A stretch of DNA of 64,000 bases from Azospirillum doebereinerae (GCF_003989665.1 NZ_RZIJ01000003.1:62001-126000); one strand, 5' to 3'. Counted from the first letter of the stretch, positions 1 through 9,526 are shown. Numbers and translations are program-made. The notes: generated by a model not told the origin, from the sequence alone.

Positions 1-486
1 CGGGACGGCAGCCGAGTGCGGATCACCATGGTGCAGTTGCCCGCCGTCAACACGCCCCAGTTCGAATGGGCGCGGAGCCACATGCCGCGACGTGCCCGGC
101 CGATGGGAAAGATCTTTCAGCCCGAGGATGTGGCCCAGGCCATTCTGCACGCGGCCGAGCATCCGAAGCGCGAATATTGGCTGGGTGCGACCGCGGTCGA
201 GGCGATCCTCGGCGACGCCCTTCTGCCGGGCATCGGGGACCGTTACCTCGCCCGCACCGCCGTGGAAGGGCAGGAAACGGACGAGCGCGAACCGCCCGGC
301 CGGCCGGACAATCTGTTCCAGCCGGTGGAGGGGCTGCATCGCACGTCCGGTCGTTTCGGGCAACCGCGCCACCGCCTGAGGCTGGCGTCCGACGCGGGGG
401 CGGTGCGCGGAGTCGCGTTGATGACGGGCCTGCTCCTGGCCGGCGGCCTGGGCTATCTCCTGCGCAACGCCCGCTCGGCGCGGTGA
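1..486 (+). CDS. SDR-family oxidoreductase, C-terminal part (5' end outside window)
   Basis: The frame is open from base 1 to the TGA at 484-486, so the gene starts outside the window. The visible part fits the C-terminal portion of a classical short-chain dehydrogenase. It begins with ITMVQLPAVNTPQF, the stretch after the substrate-loop strand, followed by the helix QPEDVAQAILHAAEHPKRE common in SDRs that act on large substrates. The last ~25 residues are hydrophobic (GVALMTGLLLAGGLGYLL) and could anchor the protein in the membrane. The Rossmann glycine motif and YxxxK catalytic pair would lie upstream, so neither cofactor nor substrate can be judged. Confidence 0.75.
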   Translation, partial: RDGSRVRITMVQLPAVNTPQFEWARSHMPRRARPMGKIFQPEDVAQAILHAAEHPKREYWLGATAVEAILGDALLPGIGDRYLARTAVEGQETDEREPPGRPDNLFQPVEGLHRTSGRFGQPRHRLRLASDAGAVRGVALMTGLLLAGGLGYLLRNARSAR

Positions 487-658
487 GGGCGGCCCTGCCT
501 CTTGGATGAGCGGTCCGCCGGGACGCTCACAATCCACGCCCTCCAGAGTTCCGATCCCGGTTCATGGTCTGCGCCCAGGCGCTTGGCGCTGGCGTTTCCC
601 GATTATGCGGATTGAGTGATTGACCCGGCGTTCCTCCGCGCCCGAGTATCGGTCCATC

Positions 659-2248
659 ATGGGGCGTGGTGCGGGTGTTGTCGTGGTTGAGGTGTTGCCG
701 GCCGGCTCGATTCCTGAAATCGTCTCCGGAGAGCGGCGTTTCCAGATGCTTGTGGAAAGCGTGCGGGATTACGCCATCTACCTGCTCGACCCGCAAGGGA
801 TTGTCAGCAGTTGGAATTCCGGCGCGGAACGTTTCAAGGGATACCGCGCCGACGAGATCATCGGACAGTCTTTTTCGCTTTTCTACAGCGTGGACGATCA
901 GAAGGCCGGGGTGCCGCAACGTGCGCTTGCCACCGCCCTGGCGGAGGGAAAGTTCGAGGCCGAAGGCTGGCGAATCCGCAAGGACGGCACCCGGTTCTGG
1001 GCAAACGTCGTCATCGATCCGATCCGCGACGACGGCGGCACCCTGATCGGTTTCGCCAAGGTGACGCGTGACATCACGGAGCGCCGCCGCACGCAGGAGG
1101 CCCTGGAGGAGACGCGCCAAGCGCTGTTCCAGTCCCAGAAGATGGAGGCGGTGGGCCATCTGACCGGCGGCATGGCGCACGACTTCAACAACCTGCTGCA
1201 GGCGATGTCCGGTTGCCTCCAACTGGTGGGAAAGCGCGCCGGCCACGTTGCCGGGGTGCAGGAGATCCTCGATTCCGGCCGGTAGGCGGTCGACCGTGGC
1301 ACCCGCGTGATCCGTCAACTGATGGCTTTTTCGCGCCGTCAGAGCCTGCAGCCGGAGGCTTTCGACGTGCGCGACCAACTGCTCGGCATGCGTTCTTTCC
1401 TGGACCGGGCGCTGCGTGCCGACATCCGGCTGGAGTTCGACCTGGAGCCCGATCTGTGGCCGGCGATGGCCGACCCGGTGCAGTTCGAACTGGCGGTGCT
1501 GAACCTTGCCACCAACGCCCGCGACGCCATCCCGGCGGACGGCCGAGTGGTGATCGGCGCCAGCAACATCGAGCGTAGGGGCGAGGGGGGCTTGCACGGG
1601 GCCTTCGTGCGGGTGTGGGTCCAGGACGATGGCCGGGGCATCGCGCCGGAGGCTCTGAACCGGGTGTTCGAACCCTTCTTCACCACGAAGGGGTTGGGGC
1701 GGGGGACCGGGCTCGGCCTGTCCCAGGTTTACGGTTTTTGTCAGCAATCGGGTGGCGGCGCCACGGTGGAGAGTGTGCTGGACCGTGGCGCCACGGTGGC
1801 GCTGCTGCTTCCGCGGGCGGAAGCGGCCCTGGCGGCCGGTGAGGACGACCGGCGGCCGGCGGTCGTCGATGGAGACGGCGCCCGGATCCTGCTGGTGGAG
1901 GACGACCCGGTGGTGGCGCCGGTGGTCATGGCGGCGCTGGAGGATCTCGGGTACCGGGTTCTCCGCGCCACCAGCGGCGAGGAGGCGCTGCGGTGCCTTG
2001 AGGGCGGGGAGGAGGTGGACCTTCTGTTCAGCGACGTGGTGATGCCGGGCTCGGTCGATGGGATCGCCTTGGCGCGAACGGTACGGCTCCGGTTGCCCGC
2101 TCTGGCGGTGGTGCTGACCACCGGCTATAGCGAGGACCACATTGGGCTGGAGGGGGTGCCGGTGTTGTCCAAGCCTTACCAGATCGAGGCTTTGACCAAG
2201 ATCTTCCAAGAGGAGTTGGCCCGTAGGAAATGGCCGAACGGTCGCTGA
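659..2248 (+). pseudogene. hybrid sensor histidine kinase interrupted by an in-frame TAG
   Basis: One reading frame encodes PAS, HisKA, HATPase_c and receiver domains, but a TAG at 1283-1285 splits it. Upstream is a PAS domain (residues ~25-145) followed by the phospho-acceptor helix [11 protein letters not shown]. Downstream, in the same frame, the protein resumes with AVDRGTRVIRQLMAFSRRQ, the second dimerisation helix, then HATPase motifs (DDGRGIAP, GLGRGTGLGLSQVYGF) and a receiver domain with acceptor Asp in LLFSDVVMPG. The intact kinase at 43586-46318 carries a matching uninterrupted segment here. The change could be CAG to TAG. A GTG at 1307 could restart translation, giving a kinase core without the PAS domain or acceptor His. 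The start is uncertain: TTG 620 is an alternative and no clear Shine-Dalgarno is seen. No transmembrane segment is visible. Confidence 0.85.
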
Positions 2249-2512
2249 TCCAAGCGGCATCGGGCGTGGATTTTTCTTGGGTGAAGCTCAAAAAGTCGCA
2301 CTCGACGGATCTCGTTGACGCCCGTTTCCGTTGTCTTCTCCATTGTGTTTCGATCAAAGAGAGAAAACGCCCGATGCTCAACGCCCTTCCATTGTCCGGC
2401 CGCTTCTGATCCGACGCAATGCCGATCTGTTCGTCACGGAAGTGAGCGGCGAGATCGTCATTGGGGCAATGCTCTTGGCCCGCCCCGTCTGGAGCCGCGA
2501 AGCGAGAGGCGG

Positions 2513-4924
2513 CTACCGGCTGACGAGCGTGAGCTTCGGCGGCGGGCGTGAGCCGGCGCTGTGGCCGGCGGCGATCCAGTCCTGCAGGTCGGCCAGCGGC
2601 ATGGGCCGGGCGACGAGATAGCCCTGGATCATGTCGCAGCCAGCGTCCTTCAGGAACGCGACATGCTCCTCGGTTTCGACGCCCTCGGCGACGACGGACA
2701 GATGCAAAGTCTGCGCCATGCGGATGATCAGCCGGACGATCTCGCCGTCGCGGCTGTCGACATGGGCGTTCATGAGGAAGGAGCGGTCGATCTTGATCGT
2801 GTCGATGTCGAGCCGGCGCAGGTACATCAGGCTGGAATAACCCGTTCCGAAATCGTCCAGTGCCACCGCCACCCCCAGCGACCGCAGCCGGTTCAAGGTG
2901 GCCAGCGCCCGGTCGGTGTCGGCGATCACCGCCGTCTCGGTCACCTCGATCTCCAGCCGGCCGGGATCGATCCGGTGCTGGCGGGTCAACCCGTCCACCA
3001 CCGCCGCCAGATCGCCGCGGTTGACCTGCGCGGCAGCCACGTTGACCGCGATGCTCAGCGGACCGAAGCGTGTGTCGTCCCAGCCGGCGATCGCCCGGCA
3101 GGCTTGGTCGAGCACCCAGGCGCCGAGCTGCTCGATCAGGCCGATCTCCTCTGCGAAGGGGATGAACTCCGCCGGCGGGACCCAGCCACGCTCCGGATGC
3201 CTCCAGCGCAGCAACGCCTCGACCCCGCACAGCCGTCCGCTGGCGAGCGCGATCTTCGGCTGATAGACCAGCGTGAACTCCTGCCGCTCCAGGGCGCGGC
3301 GCAGGGCAAGTTCCATCCCCAGCCGCTGCTCGGCCGCCATCGACATCGCCGCGCTGAAGAAGCGCGCGGTGTTGCGCCCCGCCGTCTTGGCGGCGTACAT
3401 CGCCGTGTCGGCGTTCTTCAGAAGGGTCGGGACATCGCCGCCGTCGTCGGGAAACACCGCGATCCCGATCGACAGGCTGATGTTCAATGGGCGCCCGCCG
3501 AGCGACAGCGGGGTGCCGACCGCCGCCATGATCCGCTCCGCCACGTGGGCGGCGTCGTTGGCGCTGGCGATCCCCTCGGCGATCACGACGAATTCGTCGC
3601 CTCCCATCCGCGCCACGGTGTCGGCGGGGCGGACCGCCTGCCGGATGCGGCCGGCCACCGCGACCAGCAGCTCGTCGCCGACCGGGTGGCCCAGCGTGTC
3701 GTTGACCGTCTTGAACTGGTCGAGGTCGAGGAACAGGATCGCCAGCTTGCGCGCGTCCCGTGCCCCGCCGCGCAAGGCATGCGCGGCCCGGTCGGCGAAG
3801 AGGGTGCGGTTGGGCAGCCCGGTCAGTGTGTCGTGATAGGCCAGCGTGTGGACATGCCGGTTCGACCGCTCCAACGCGACGGTGCGTTCGGCGACGCGCT
3901 GTTCGAGCACGCGCTCGTTCTCGCGCAGCAGGTGGTTCGCGGCGGCCAGATCGAGCCGGGCACGGTGCTGGCGTCGGCCCAGCACCGCCAGACCGGCGGC
4001 GAACAGCAGGATGATCCCCGACATGCCGGTCACGGCGGTCAGGAGGAACTCCGCGCGCTCGTTCACCCGACCGAAGATCTCGGTTTCGGAGAGGTGGACG
4101 AGGACGATCAGCGGTTGGTTGTCCATCCACCGGTAGGCGACCATGAAGGGGCGCGCGTCGATGGTGCTGTGGAGGCGCACCACGTCGGCGGTCGGCCGGG
4201 TGGGATCGAATTGCGGCCGGTCGCCTGGAAGCTCCCGGCCGATCCAGCCTCGGCGCAGCGGATCGTCGCGGCGGGTGTGGATCATGCGGATCGCGCGGTC
4301 GCTGCCGACGATCGAGACCGCGCCTTCCTCGCCGATCGGCAGATCGTCAGCGAGATGGGAAAAGGCGAAGGGATCAATGGCGATCATCAGCACGCCGAGG
4401 AACCCGTCCTCCGCGCTTTCGATGCGCCGCGAGAAATGCAGCGTCCAGCGTTGGGATATCCGGCCGAGCGCCGGTCTGCCGATCAGCAGCCGGTCCTCCG
4501 CCCCGCCGGCCGACGGGTTGCGGTGCGCGAGGTAGTAGTCGCGGTCGCTGAAATTGTCGCCCTTGGCGTGGGGCAGCGTCGAATCGACCAGCCGCCCCTG
4601 CGCGTCGAACACCGCGATCTGAATCAGGGCGCTGTCGGTCACCACCTTGGCGAATTCGGCCAGTCGGCCGGGCACCAGGCCGGGGCCGCCCGCCATCTCG
4701 CGCCGGATGTGTTTCAGCCCATGGTCGATCCGTTCGATCCGCTCGGCGAGCCGGGCGTCGAAGGCGCGGGCGAGATCGGCCGCCTGCTGGCGGGCGGCGG
4801 CCTTGGTCACCATCCGGTCATGGGCGATCTGGTTCAGCGTCGTGGCCCACAGAGCGGCCAGGATGAGGGCGGCAAAGGCCACGATCAGGCCGTTTAGCCC
4901 CCAGCTCCCCTTGCGCTCCGCCAT
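2513..4924 (-). CDS. membrane-bound Cache-GGDEF-EAL cyclic-di-GMP signalling protein
   Basis: This 803-residue protein probably makes and/or breaks down cyclic di-GMP in response to an extracellular ligand. A transmembrane segment (~10-30) leads into a periplasmic double-Cache region (~45-285), a second transmembrane segment (~292-315) and a short coiled coil. Next comes a GGDEF domain with an intact GGDEF motif (~441-445), then an EAL domain with GVEALLRW and DDFGTGYSS. Both catalytic signatures look intact, so a bifunctional enzyme is possible; which activity dominates cannot be read from sequence. The start at 4924 is chosen because AGGGG lies 7 bases upstream and the protein then begins directly before the first membrane helix. 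The frame stays open upstream to 5161, with a further ATG at 4969. Confidence 0.9.
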   Translation of the reverse strand: MAERKGSWGLNGLIVAFAALILAALWATTLNQIAHDRMVTKAAARQQAADLARAFDARLAERIERIDHGLKHIRREMAGGPGLVPGRLAEFAKVVTDSALIQIAVFDAQGRLVDSTLPHAKGDNFSDRDYYLAHRNPSAGGAEDRLLIGRPALGRISQRWTLHFSRRIESAEDGFLGVLMIAIDPFAFSHLADDLPIGEEGAVSIVGSDRAIRMIHTRRDDPLRRGWIGRELPGDRPQFDPTRPTADVVRLHSTIDARPFMVAYRWMDNQPLIVLVHLSETEIFGRVNERAEFLLTAVTGMSGIILLFAAGLAVLGRRQHRARLDLAAANHLLRENERVLEQRVAERTVALERSNRHVHTLAYHDTLTGLPNRTLFADRAAHALRGGARDARKLAILFLDLDQFKTVNDTLGHPVGDELLVAVAGRIRQAVRPADTVARMGGDEFVVIAEGIASANDAAHVAERIMAAVGTPLSLGGRPLNISLSIGIAVFPDDGGDVPTLLKNADTAMYAAKTAGRNTARFFSAAMSMAAEQRLGMELALRRALERQEFTLVYQPKIALASGRLCGVEALLRWRHPERGWVPPAEFIPFAEEIGLIEQLGAWVLDQACRAIAGWDDTRFGPLSIAVNVAAAQVNRGDLAAVVDGLTRQHRIDPGRLEIEVTETAVIADTDRALATLNRLRSLGVAVALDDFGTGYSSLMYLRRLDIDTIKIDRSFLMNAHVDSRDGEIVRLIIRMAQTLHLSVVAEGVETEEHVAFLKDAGCDMIQGYLVARPMPLADLQDWIAAGHSAGSRPPPKLTLVSR

Positions 4925-5200
4925 GGCGAAACCCCTGTCGCCGGTACTGCTCGTCATCGTCCGTTCCATCCCCGATCCGTCGCGCCGCGCGGAGGGCCCG
5001 ACCGGTTTCGCATGACGAACCCCCATCCGCATCGATGGTGAGCCCGTTCCCCACAGCAATCCGTGTACCAACGGTGCCGAGGCAGAAAGGAGCGGATTGC
5101 CGGGGGCTTGGGAGGGAGGGGACGCGGTCTGGTCGCAAACTGACAGAGGAAAGCCACGCATTTTGCGACACGACGGATGTGGAGGAACCGGCCGTCGGCG

Positions 5201-5647
5201 TCAGCGTCCCGACAATTGCCGACGCAACGCCTTCATCTCCTCGAAGCGCGCGGTCACGTCGCGCAAGACCGCAGCCATGCCGGCCATGGCGCCGTTTTCG
5301 TCGTGGACCGGGACGATGGTGAATTCGACGGAGATGCGGCGGCCATCCTTGTGCAGGGCCGGGACGGACAGCGTGTCGCCCTTTCCATAACGGCTCTCGC
5401 CGGTCGCCATCACGGCGTCGTAGCCCTCCCAATGGCGCGCGCGCTGGCGTTCGGGGATGATCAGGTCGAGCGATTGGCCGACCGCCTCGGATGCGGTGAA
5501 GCCGAAGAGTCGTTCGGCGCCCTCGTTCCAAAAACCGATCCGGCCATCCTTGCCGGAATAGACGATGGCGTCGGCGGCGCTGCGCAGCAACGCGGCGCCG
5601 AGACGATCCAGGTCGGCGCCCGACAGCGCCGGAAATGGTGGTTCCAT
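5201..5647 (-). CDS. single-PAS-domain sensory protein
   Basis: The 148-residue protein is essentially one PAS domain with its C-terminal PAC-like part. It begins LLRSAADAIVYSGKDGRIGF, continues with the WNEGAERLFGF helix and ends with VLRDVTARFEEMKALRRQL, the amphipathic linker that normally feeds an output domain. No kinase, GGDEF or methyl-accepting domain follows, so it probably works through protein-protein contact or as a small ligand/redox sensor. AAAGGA lies ~8 bases before the ATG. The small membrane-protein gene upstream ends 30 bases away on the same strand, suggesting one transcript. Confidence 0.8.
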   Translation of the reverse strand: MEPPFPALSGADLDRLGAALLRSAADAIVYSGKDGRIGFWNEGAERLFGFTASEAVGQSLDLIIPERQRARHWEGYDAVMATGESRYGKGDTLSVPALHKDGRRISVEFTIVPVHDENGAMAGMAAVLRDVTARFEEMKALRRQLSGR

Positions 5648-5677
5648 GATCGAGTCCTTTTCCGATCAATGACGCCG

Positions 5678-5896
5678 TTACGGCCGAAGCATCCGGATGA
5701 TCAGGCAGAACATGACGAACGTGCCGAACTCGGCAAGATACGCCAGCCATTCCGGATGGACGAGGATGCCGAAAGGCATGATCAGCAGCAATGTCAAACC
5801 GGGGAAGACAACCCAGGGCGATTCCGGGGCGTGGGCCTGCGTGTCCGTGTTTTCGTCAAGAGCGGCGTTGGTATCGTCGAGCGCATGATCCGTCAT
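5678..5896 (-). CDS. small two-helix membrane protein of unknown function
   Basis: This 72-residue protein has a polar, acidic N-terminus (~27 residues) and two hydrophobic helices: PWVVFPGLTLLLIMPFGILV, then a stretch from WLAYLAEFGTFVMFCLII to the C-terminus. AAAGGAAA lies ~8 bases before the ATG, supporting a real gene. It is the first gene of a likely two-gene transcript with the PAS protein, so it may be a membrane partner or anchor for it; that is inference from position. I do not recognise the family. Confidence 0.6.
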   Translation of the reverse strand: MTDHALDDTNAALDENTDTQAHAPESPWVVFPGLTLLLIMPFGILVHPEWLAYLAEFGTFVMFCLIIRMLRP

Positions 5897-6300
5897 GCCC
5901 GATTTCCTTTCATTCCATGAAGAGCAAGGGGAAGATATCGAATTCTTTAAGGGGTTTGTTGAATTCCGGTGGCGCGACCAAATGCAAATACTTGCTGAAA
6001 TTTAATGTATTCATGCTAATTGAAAAGAGAAACTATTCGATGGATGCCATCGGAGATTCCAAAGGGTGCGGCGGCTTTCCGTGTTCATGATTTCATAGCC
6101 CGTTTCGAAAGCCGCGCTGACGGGGTGATGGTTTGAGGCATCGGCTGTTGACAGAGAACTCCACTGCCGGAGGCCGCCGATGTGGACGCCCGCGTCCGGC
6201 CAGCGATGCTGGCGCACCAGCGCGTAGCACTTCGCATCATCGATCAGAGCCTCAGGTTCACCAGGGTCGGCCAGGGCATTGTAGGTCTGAGCGGTGCTGG
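5897..6300. other. AT-rich non-coding region
   Basis: About 400 bases without a convincing gene. The part from ~5930 to 6060 is markedly AT-rich against its surroundings and probably holds the promoter for the leftward small membrane-protein/PAS transcript. A 9-bp inverted repeat, GCGGCTTTC (6071-6079) and GAAAGCCGC (6107-6115), is present. The stretch 6133-6300 is open in several frames but matches nothing I recognise; it may be the decayed front of the AraC remnant that follows. Confidence 0.5.
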
Positions 6301-6537
6301 CGATCTTCCTTCAAGCGGATCTGCCGGGATGCGACGGGGATGAGCTTCCCGGCGTGGCGTCAGCGGCTTCGCCTGTTCCAGGTGGCGGAGATGCTGACAA
6401 CCGGCACCCCGGTCACGACGGTGGCGCTCAACCTGGGCTATGACAGCCCCAGCGCCTTCACTGCGATGTTCCGACGCCATTTCGGCGTCACTCCCTCCCG
6501 TTTCGCCAGCCTTCGGGACGATGCGTCTTCATACCGG
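6301..6537 (+). pseudogene. AraC-family regulator remnant (HTH domain only)
   Basis: Only the C-terminal DNA-binding region of an AraC/XylS regulator can be read: GMSFPAWRQRLRLFQVAEML, then the second helix-turn-helix VTTVALNLGYDSPSAFTAMF and the family signature FRRHFGVTPSRF. The first helix-turn-helix, which should precede GMSF, is scrambled, with pieces resembling it in another frame near 6297-6335. No effector-binding domain is found upstream. The frame runs past the usual end of the family into the GntR gene. I read this as a degraded gene with at least one frameshift. Confidence 0.65.
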
Positions 6538-6678
6538 GAGTTATTCGGGGACGTGATCACGAACGGTTTGGTGGGGCCCTCACGGACATTCGACGTCAAG
6601 TCGTTTCGTCATGACAAACCATCCTCTCAAAAACAGGGTTTCCGCCAAACCCGGCGCAATGCCTGGCGAACAGGCGGG

Positions 6679-6703
6679 CCTGACGGTCCGTTCGTCCGTC
6701 AGG
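6679..6703 (-). terminator. hairpin at the end of the GntR gene
   Basis: CCTGACGG (6679-6686) and CCGTCAGG (6696-6703) form a perfect 8-bp inverted repeat with a 9-base loop. It overlaps the stop codon of the leftward GntR gene. No T-run follows, so termination is only possible, not shown. Confidence 0.35.
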
Positions 6704-7424
6704 CCGCTCCGCTCGCGGCATCGCCGCTGCCACTGCCGGCGCCATTGCCGCGAAGCGCGCGCAGGACGGCCTTGGCGGTTTGGCGGCTGTGCTCGGCGAG
6801 CAGGGCCCCGGCCGCCGCCGCGTCGCGCCGCCGCAGCGCCGTCATGAAGCCCTCATGCTCGGTCAGTGATTCCTGCCAGCGGTCCGCGTCGTAATTGGCC
6901 AGGGAACGGGCGCGGAGGATTTGAGCGGCAAAACCGGCGTAGGTCGTTTCCAGCGCCGGGTTGCGCGCCATGCCGACGATGACGGCGTGGACCCGGCGGT
7001 TGACCGTCGAATAGGCCAGCCGGTTGCCGGTCTGGAAATGTGCGACGAGTTGGTCGTGCAGCGCGTCAAGTTCGGCGAACTCCGCCTCCGTCCCCTTCCG
7101 GCAGGCCAAACCGGCCGCAAGGCTTTCCAACGCCTCCATCACCTCGAAGATCGCGGCGATCTCGTTCGGGTCGATGGGCGTCACCACCGCCCCCCGGTGC
7201 GGGCGCAGCTCCACCAGATTTTCCGACGCCAGGATGCGCAACGCCTCGCGCAGAGGCGTGCGGGAGACGCCGAGCTGCTCGCAGAGCTGCATTTCCGGCA
7301 CGCGGCTTCCCGGCGGAAGCTCCCCGGCCAGGATCATCGCGCGCAGTTCCGCCACGGCGGAGTGCTGCAGCGTTTCCCGGCGGATCGGCCCGATGGCGGC
7401 CTTTGTTGCGTTGGCTGTGTCCAT
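6699..7424 (-). CDS. GntR-family (FCD) transcriptional regulator
   Basis: The 241-residue regulator has an N-terminal winged helix (LPPGSRVPEMQLCEQLGVSR, TPLREALRIL, ~25-85) and a C-terminal all-helical FCD ligand domain (~95-220), whose metal-site histidines fit NRRVHAVIVG and SLTEHEGF. FCD regulators usually repress catabolic operons and release on binding a pathway acid. The gene is divergent from the transporter/hydantoinase operon, and a TTGTATACAA palindrome lies between them, so it probably controls that operon and itself. The start at 7424 gives the usual family length; the Shine-Dalgarno is weak, and an in-frame upstream start at 7493 would add 23 unlikely residues. Confidence 0.88.
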   Translation of the reverse strand: MDTANATKAAIGPIRRETLQHSAVAELRAMILAGELPPGSRVPEMQLCEQLGVSRTPLREALRILASENLVELRPHRGAVVTPIDPNEIAAIFEVMEALESLAAGLACRKGTEAEFAELDALHDQLVAHFQTGNRLAYSTVNRRVHAVIVGMARNPALETTYAGFAAQILRARSLANYDADRWQESLTEHEGFMTALRRRDAAAAGALLAEHSRQTAKAVLRALRGNGAGSGSGDAASGAA

Positions 7425-7557
7425 AATCGATCCGAGGGTGCCTATTTTGCCGAAGGATTGGGCAGCGATGCGCGAAAGATGCCATACGCTCAAAAACGAG
7501 GCAAGAAACGAATGGTATCAACTCTGGCTAGTTTATCATGCTAATGCACTAAATATA

Positions 7558-7571
7558 TTGATAAATATCAA
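7558..7571. promoter_or_regulatory. TTGATA-N2-TATCAA inverted repeat
   Basis: A perfect 6-bp inverted repeat in the AT-rich gap between the divergent GntR and transporter genes, just upstream of the second palindrome and the sigma-54-like promoter. It could bind a regulator; which one is unknown. Confidence 0.4.
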
Positions 7572-7581
7572 AATCATCATT

Positions 7582-7591
7582 TTGTATACAA
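7582..7591. promoter_or_regulatory. candidate GntR operator TTGTATACAA
   Basis: A perfect 10-bp palindrome of the TNGTNNNACNA type typical for FCD/FadR-group GntR regulators. It lies between the divergent GntR gene and the transporter operon and ends two bases before the -24 element of the predicted promoter, a position where a bound repressor would block polymerase. Confidence 0.6.
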
Positions 7592-7593
7592 TC

Positions 7594-7608
7594 TGGCACA
7601 AGGCTTGC
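7594..7608 (+). promoter_or_regulatory. candidate sigma-54 promoter (TGGCAC-N5-TTGC)
   Basis: TGGCAC (7594-7599), five bases, then TTGC (7605-7608) matches the sigma-54 -24/-12 consensus, including the invariant GG and GC at correct spacing. Transcription would begin near 7620, about 30 bases before the binding-protein ATG at 7649. Sigma-54 promoters need an activator such as NtrC; I see no clear NtrC site. A nitrogen-controlled promoter would suit the operon's enzymes. Confidence 0.55.
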
Positions 7609-7648
7609 GGATGGTTTGGAAACGCAACCGCACCTGGAGCCTCCGTCC

Positions 7649-8671
7649 ATGTCGTTTCGGTCCCTCACGCTTGGCGCGGCCGCTGCTGCCGCTTTCACCC
7701 TGTCCGCCGCGCTCATCGCCGGGGCCGCACAGGCCGCCGACGCGGAAAAGGTGACGCTGGGCTTCGCCAAATGCGCCCATTGCCTGCCGATGGCCCTGAC
7801 CCCCGGTCTGGCCAAGGGCGTCGCGATCGAGGCGATCAACTTCAACTCCGGCAACGACGTGCTGACCGCGCTGGTGTCCAAGAGCATCGACGTGGCGCAG
7901 GTCACCTACCTCCACTACATCACCGCGCTCGACAAGGGCTTCGACGTCGTCGCGGTGTCGGGTCAGGTCAACGGCGGATCGGAGGTGATGGCCGCCAAGG
8001 GCATCGACCTGAAGGCCGAGGATTGGGACGGGCTGAAGGCGCTCATCGCCGCCCGCAAGGACAAGGGCGAGCCGCTGCGCGTCGCCGCCTCGCGCGGCAA
8101 CGCGCAGGACATCCACATGCGCGGCGCCTTCCAGAAGCACGGCATCAACGTCAACAAGGACGTCCAGTTCATCAACATCCCGAACCCGTCCGACCACGCC
8201 GCCGCCCTCCAGCGCGGCGAGATCGACCTGATCTGCACGGTCGAGCCCTTCGCCTCGCAGATCCGCAACAGCGGCGCCGGCACCCGCTTCGCGCTGCCCT
8301 ACGACCAGGCGGCCGGCAATCTGACCAACCTGATCGTCACCCGCTCCGACGTCATCAAGGAGCACCCGAAGGCGGTCGAGGCGACGGTCGCCTCGGTGGT
8401 GGCGCTGGTCGAGAAGCTCAAGACCGACCGGACCGTCTGGGTCGACACCATCAACAAGTACACCGGCATGGACAAGGCCGTCGCGGCCCAGTCGCTGGAG
8501 AACGCGGCGCCCGACTACGCCATCCACAAGGACAGCACGCTCGCCATCGCCGCGATGATGCGGGAGCTGAAATACATCACCCGCGACGTCGCCGCCGACG
8601 CCGAGAAGAACCTGAACTACAGCTTCCTCGAAGCCGTCACCGGGAAGCCCAAGAGCGAACTCGGCTTCTGA
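7649..8671 (+). CDS. ABC transporter substrate-binding protein (SsuA/TauA/NMT1-like)
   Basis: The 340-residue protein starts with a signal peptide (LTLGAAAAAAFTLSAALIAG, cleavage near AGAAQA-AD) and continues with the NMT1/SsuA-type fold: VTLGFAKCAHCLPMALTPGL, then NSGNDVLTALVSKSIDVAQV. Relatives bind sulfonates, taurine, nitrate or pyrimidine precursors in the periplasm. The genes downstream argue for a nitrogen ring compound or cyclic amide rather than a sulfonate, but the ligand cannot be read from sequence. The start at 7649 follows TGGAG and places the signal peptide at the N-terminus. It is the first gene of a six-gene rightward operon. Confidence 0.88.
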   Translation: MSFRSLTLGAAAAAAFTLSAALIAGAAQAADAEKVTLGFAKCAHCLPMALTPGLAKGVAIEAINFNSGNDVLTALVSKSIDVAQVTYLHYITALDKGFDVVAVSGQVNGGSEVMAAKGIDLKAEDWDGLKALIAARKDKGEPLRVAASRGNAQDIHMRGAFQKHGINVNKDVQFINIPNPSDHAAALQRGEIDLICTVEPFASQIRNSGAGTRFALPYDQAAGNLTNLIVTRSDVIKEHPKAVEATVASVVALVEKLKTDRTVWVDTINKYTGMDKAVAAQSLENAAPDYAIHKDSTLAIAAMMRELKYITRDVAADAEKNLNYSFLEAVTGKPKSELGF

Positions 8672-8715
8672 CCGCGCGCTCCGCGCCTTGCTCCGACGCT
8701 AGAGGGAACCGGTCC

Positions 8716-9522
8716 ATGACGGCCTTGTCGAAATCCTGGGAACGCGCCGTCGTTCCCCTCTTCATCCTCGTGGCCTGGGAGATCGTCTCCCGGTCCGGCC
8801 TCTTCCCAGCGGCGCTGCTGCCGGCCCCGTCGGCGGTGCTGCACAGCTGGGGCGACTGGGTGTTCGGCTACGACGAGACGACGCAGGCCAACAGCGGGCG
8901 CTGGCTGGCCGACGCGCTGTCCAGCGCCACGCGGGTGGCCGCCGGCTACGCCATCGCGGCGGCCAGCGCGGTGCTGCTCGGCATCGCCATCGGCTGGTGG
9001 CGCTGGGTTGAGCGGACCATCGAGCCGACCATCCAGATGCTGCGGCCGGTGCCGCCGGTGTCCTGGATTCCGCTGGCGATCATCTGGTTCGGCATCGCCA
9101 ACAAGCCGGCGATCTTCCTGGTCTTCCTCGGCGCCTTCTTCCCGATCCTGATGAACACCATCCACGGCGTGAAGACGGCCGACCGCAACCTGATCCGCGC
9201 CGCCTCGATGATGGGCGCCACCGAGCAGCAGCTTCTCCGCCACGTCGTGTTCCCGGCGGCGCTGCCCAGCATCTTCGCCGGCCTGCGCATCGGCATCGGC
9301 GCCGCCTGGATGCTGACGGTGACGGCCGAGATGGTCGCGGTGAAAAGCGGCCTGGGGTATGTGCTGTGGGACAGCTACTACTTCCTGCGCTACGACCTCG
9401 TGCTTGCCGCCATGGCCAGCATCGGCCTGCTGGGCTTCGCCACCGACGGCCTCATCAAGCTGCTGATGTCGGCGGCCCTGCACTGGCAGCGCGCCTCCAC
9501 CCTGCAAAGCCGGGAGGGCTGA
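8716..9522 (+). CDS. ABC transporter permease (SsuC/TauC-like)
   Basis: The 268-residue inner-membrane permease has about six transmembrane helices. The cytoplasmic coupling (EAA) loop is visible at RAASMMGATEQQLLRHVVFP followed by AALPSIFAGL, which docks on the ATPase. The start follows AGAGGGAACCGGTCC and lies 44 bases after the binding-protein stop; the ATPase gene begins 4 bases after its own stop. Length and order match the sulfonate/nitrate/taurine importer family. Confidence 0.9.
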   Translation: MTALSKSWERAVVPLFILVAWEIVSRSGLFPAALLPAPSAVLHSWGDWVFGYDETTQANSGRWLADALSSATRVAAGYAIAAASAVLLGIAIGWWRWVERTIEPTIQMLRPVPPVSWIPLAIIWFGIANKPAIFLVFLGAFFPILMNTIHGVKTADRNLIRAASMMGATEQQLLRHVVFPAALPSIFAGLRIGIGAAWMLTVTAEMVAVKSGLGYVLWDSYYFLRYDLVLAAMASIGLLGFATDGLIKLLMSAALHWQRASTLQSREG

Positions 9523-9526
9523 CCCG

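Noticed and set aside
1307..2248. Independent kinase gene starting at GTG 1307
   Set aside because: It begins inside the dimerisation domain, lacks the acceptor histidine and lies in frame with the upstream half, so a nonsense-interrupted single gene explains it better.
2028..4130. A 700-codon leftward open frame overlapping the GGDEF-EAL gene
   Set aside because: Arg/Pro/Gly-rich composition with no domain; it is the out-of-frame shadow of a high-GC gene. Many similar long frames across the window were dismissed for the same reason.
6133..6260. Shared remnant with 53896-54011 (both contain CCACTGCCGGAGGC)
   Set aside because: The match is too short, and the surrounding sequence does not align by eye.
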